Assembly (NCBI RefSeq): GCF_001885095.1
Contig: NZ_LZDD01000002.1
Location: 372,001-436,000, forward strand
Direction: 5' to 3'
Source of the DNA: Streptococcus bovimastitidis
Lineage (GTDB): Bacteria > Bacillota > Bacilli > Lactobacillales > Streptococcaceae
Length of the DNA stretch: 64,000 bases
The notes beneath the pieces are model-generated. The model was not told the DNA's origin. It saw nothing but the letters and a program-made list of their open reading frames with translations, and made no database searches. This document shows, piece after piece, positions 61,797-64,000 of the stretch (position 1 is the stretch's first letter; every line of letters begins with the position of its first letter). Position numbers and translations under genes: made by a program.

Positions 61797-63020
61797 TTAT
61801 ACCTTTGCTTTCTGTTTTGCTGCTAAAATGATCAGATTCATTCCCATAATAGCAATGATTAAGAAGACGATTTGAACGCCTAGTAAACCTGTAAAATGAC
61901 TCAAAGAAACGATTAAGCCCGCTAAGATTGCTCCCAAAGGCTGGGCCATTGAAATAAATCCGGTATATGAACCAATTTTAGATTGATCCATCATATCTGC
62001 TCGCAAGACCTGGCTTGCTGGAACATTAATCATTTCACCAATAGTAAATAGAACAACTGCTATCACAATCCCCCAAAAATGACTTAGTGAAAAGGCTAAA
62101 AACATTCCTAAGGTAAAAAGGGTCGTTCCGATTACGAACTGTCTCATAAGGGGCCATTTTTCTGTTAATTTGTTGGTTAGGGACATTAAAGTGACTATCA
62201 ATACAGTATTGATAAATACCATGATTGACAACATTTTTGCACTGGTTATGGTATACCCCAAAAGTTCTATTTGCTCAAATGCCAGCTTTAAATGGACGGG
62301 AACGTAATTATCCATTTGTAGCCAAATACTTGAAGAAAGGATAGAACCTAAGGTAAAGAGGAGAAAGGCCTTATCAACGAGAACCTCTTTATAGTTGCCA
62401 AAAGTTCCTTTTAGCCCCAAACTATGGCTAAAGTTGTCATCGTCAGGTCTCGTTTCATCAAAATAGCGATAGGCAATATAAAAACAAATAATATTGGCAA
62501 TTAATAGGGATATCAATAATTCTAAAAAGTAATAGTCATAGAAAAGGCCCGAAATTCCTGCACCAAACATGACAGCAATATTGATAAACCAATAATTAAT
62601 GGTATAAACGAATTTACGATTACTCAAATCCGTTAGATCAATCAACATGGCTTCATAGGCTGGGGCGTAAAAGCTAGAAGCTAATTCTACTAGCAATATG
62701 CCAAGAAACATGACTGTTGGCAAGACGTGGCCGGGAAGATTGGCAATAATTGTTAGGAGCCAACCTAAAGTTGAGCCAATTGAGCCGTAGATGACAACCT
62801 TTTTCCGGCCTATGGCATCAGATAAATGACCGCCATAAAGGCTTCCAAAGAAGCCGGCTAAACTGGTCACCATCATCAAAATCCCTGTCCAAAATGTCCC
62901 GAAATAACTGGTGTAGTACATGGCCATGAAAGGGAAAATGCTTGAACCCAAGGTAATGGTCACAAAACGGACCAATTGCCTGATTTGTATTTGCTTAGAT
63001 AAGTTAAAAAACTCTTTCAT
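61797..63020 (-). CDS. lmrP: MFS multidrug efflux transporter (LmrP-like)
   Basis: A 407-aa major-facilitator protein with 12 membrane helices. The MFS loop 2-3 motif is [17 protein letters not shown] and helix-1 acidic and basic residues follow the LmrP pattern. The location between mutL and ruvA is where pyogenic streptococci carry lmrP. The drug substrates are not known here. Confidence 0.85.
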   Translation of the reverse strand: MKEFFNLSKQIQIRQLVRFVTITLGSSIFPFMAMYYTSYFGTFWTGILMMVTSLAGFFGSLYGGHLSDAIGRKKVVIYGSIGSTLGWLLTIIANLPGHVLPTVMFLGILLVELASSFYAPAYEAMLIDLTDLSNRKFVYTINYWFINIAVMFGAGISGLFYDYYFLELLISLLIANIICFYIAYRYFDETRPDDDNFSHSLGLKGTFGNYKEVLVDKAFLLFTLGSILSSSIWLQMDNYVPVHLKLAFEQIELLGYTITSAKMLSIMVFINTVLIVTLMSLTNKLTEKWPLMRQFVIGTTLFTLGMFLAFSLSHFWGIVIAVVLFTIGEMINVPASQVLRADMMDQSKIGSYTGFISMAQPLGAILAGLIVSLSHFTGLLGVQIVFLIIAIMGMNLIILAAKQKAKV

Positions 63021-63030
63021 GACTTCCTTT

Positions 63031-64000
63031 CTAATACTTGCCTAAATCCCTCAAGCTGGTATGATTCTCTTGAATTCGTCGGAACATTTTTTCCATATCT
63101 GCTTTACTAAAATGAATCAATACTGGTCTGCCATGAGGACAATTATAGGGATTTTTGCATTGAGCTAGTTGTAGGAGTAATTGTCGCGCTGAATAATCAT
63201 CTAGTGTATGGTTTGCCTTGATAGATTTTTTACAACTCATCATAATGGCCAACTCAGCACGATAGGTTTTAATCGAAACTTCCTGGGTCAAGAGCAGCAT
63301 ATCGCACATCTCATAAACCCCTGATTCAATCTCACTTTCCTTCATCCAAATGGGATGCTCCCTCAAGATAAAGGTATTGTTACCATAAGGCTCCAGATAA
63401 ATGCCAACCTCATTCAGTAAAGGCATTTTTTCTTGCAGATTTAAGAAATCAGCCCCTGAAAACTCAAATAAATAAGGCACTAAAAGCTGCTGTAAACTAC
63501 TGTCAACTTCCCCAATTTTTTCCCGATAGTATTCATACTTGACACGTTCTTGCGCCGCATGTTGGTCAATAATAAAGAGGCCCTGGTTGCCTTGAGCAAA
63601 CAGATAAGTCCCGTGCATTTGACCAAAATATTCGAGTTCAGGGAAGGTTGACGCCTCTTCATTTTCTAGCTTATCAACCAGCTGTTCCAATTTCTTTTTA
63701 TTTTTTAGGATTTGGTCGGAATGGTCCCCATCTTCTAATTCAATATCGGGGCGACTAGCATGCTTAACAGAAGACTGCATGTTTACAGCTGGGCCTTCTT
63801 CAACAGGGTTGACTGCCTTGTAAACATCTCCCATGTCATCATTATAGACCGGTCTATCCTCGCTAACTTCGTTTTTTTCCACAAAAAAGTCATTGCGTTG
63901 AGGGTCATAATAAAGTTTACTAGACTGTAAAGGTAAACGTGTTTGTTCCACTTTAACCTTTGTTCTAGTAGATGATTTAGCCAGATTTTCTAAAGCATCT
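63031..64000 (-). CDS. mutL: DNA mismatch repair protein MutL, C-terminal part
   Basis: The visible 322 codons hold the linker and C-terminal dimerisation/endonuclease domain; the ATPase half lies beyond the right edge. The frame stays open to base 64000, so the GTG near 63951 is not the start. The endonuclease motif [13 protein letters not shown] and [11 protein letters not shown] are intact, in line with the nicking MutL of non-E. coli bacteria. It precedes lmrP by 10 bp. Confidence 0.97.
   Translation of the reverse strand, partial: DALENLAKSSTRTKVKVEQTRLPLQSSKLYYDPQRNDFFVEKNEVSEDRPVYNDDMGDVYKAVNPVEEGPAVNMQSSVKHASRPDIELEDGDHSDQILKNKKKLEQLVDKLENEEASTFPELEYFGQMHGTYLFAQGNQGLFIIDQHAAQERVKYEYYREKIGEVDSSLQQLLVPYLFEFSGADFLNLQEKMPLLNEVGIYLEPYGNNTFILREHPIWMKESEIESGVYEMCDMLLLTQEVSIKTYRAELAIMMSCKKSIKANHTLDDYSARQLLLQLAQCKNPYNCPHGRPVLIHFSKADMEKMFRRIQENHTSLRDLGKY

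Overview
The window reads as a low-GC Firmicute chromosome of the genus Streptococcus, most likely the pyogenic group (relatives of S. pyogenes, S. uberis or S. dysgalactiae). The gene order mutL-lmrP-ruvA-tag-cinA-recA-spxA-ireB-ruvX, the block pbp2a-rpmG-secE-nusG and rpsB-tsf-pepO are familiar streptococcal arrangements. A YSIRK/LPXTG surface protein and the codon and base usage agree. Species is not fixed by the sequence alone. Most genes lie on the minus strand, as expected for one replichore close to the origin. No insertion sequence, prophage, integrase or CRISPR array was seen.

Layout from left to right. 1-4.3 kb: ula operon for L-ascorbate-type PTS uptake and breakdown (ulaA, B, C, D, E and the start of ulaF) behind a catabolite-repressed promoter. 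4.4-13.9 kb: leuS, nusG, secE, rpmG, pbp2a, a RidA protein, a 63-aa gene overlapping an RluA-type pseudouridine synthase, and a TcaA-like membrane protein. 14.1-19.9 kb: a secreted C69 dipeptidase and a 1411-aa cell-wall-anchored protein with an HEMTH metallopeptidase core and four long repeats. 20.1-25.5 kb: stress block groESL, ctsR-clpC and a cold-shock gene, with readable HrcA and CtsR operators. 25.8-31.4 kb: a small protein plus a CPA1 antiporter, then a four-gene quinone-detoxification-like operon. 31.4-34.95 kb: a frameshifted secreted nuclease, tRNA-Cys, rpsB and tsf. 35-36.9 kb: pepO.

37.1-42.7 kb holds a second ascorbate-family PTS with a split transketolase and a PRD regulator that carries the only EIIA domain of the cluster. 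42.8-47.4 kb is the trehalose locus (treC, treP, divergent treR). 47.5-49.7 kb has an HxlR regulator divergent from a CatE-like dioxygenase, then yaaA. 49.8-54.5 kb is the anaerobic ribonucleotide reductase region (nrdG to nrdD) with two NrdR boxes. 54.5-64 kb has a polytopic membrane protein, DUF1292-ruvX-ireB, spxA, recA, cinA, tag, ruvA, lmrP and the 3' part of mutL.

Three themes recur: PTS sugar uptake under carbon control (ula, the transketolase cluster, tre), protein and redox stress (groE, clpC, csp, spxA, two quinone-type modules, yaaA), and DNA precursor supply and repair (nrdDG, recA, ruvA, ruvX, tag, mutL). The least explained items are the surface metallopeptidase, the structured ulaA-ulaB gap, palindromes at the two dioxygenase promoters, and the paired DnaA boxes after nrdG.
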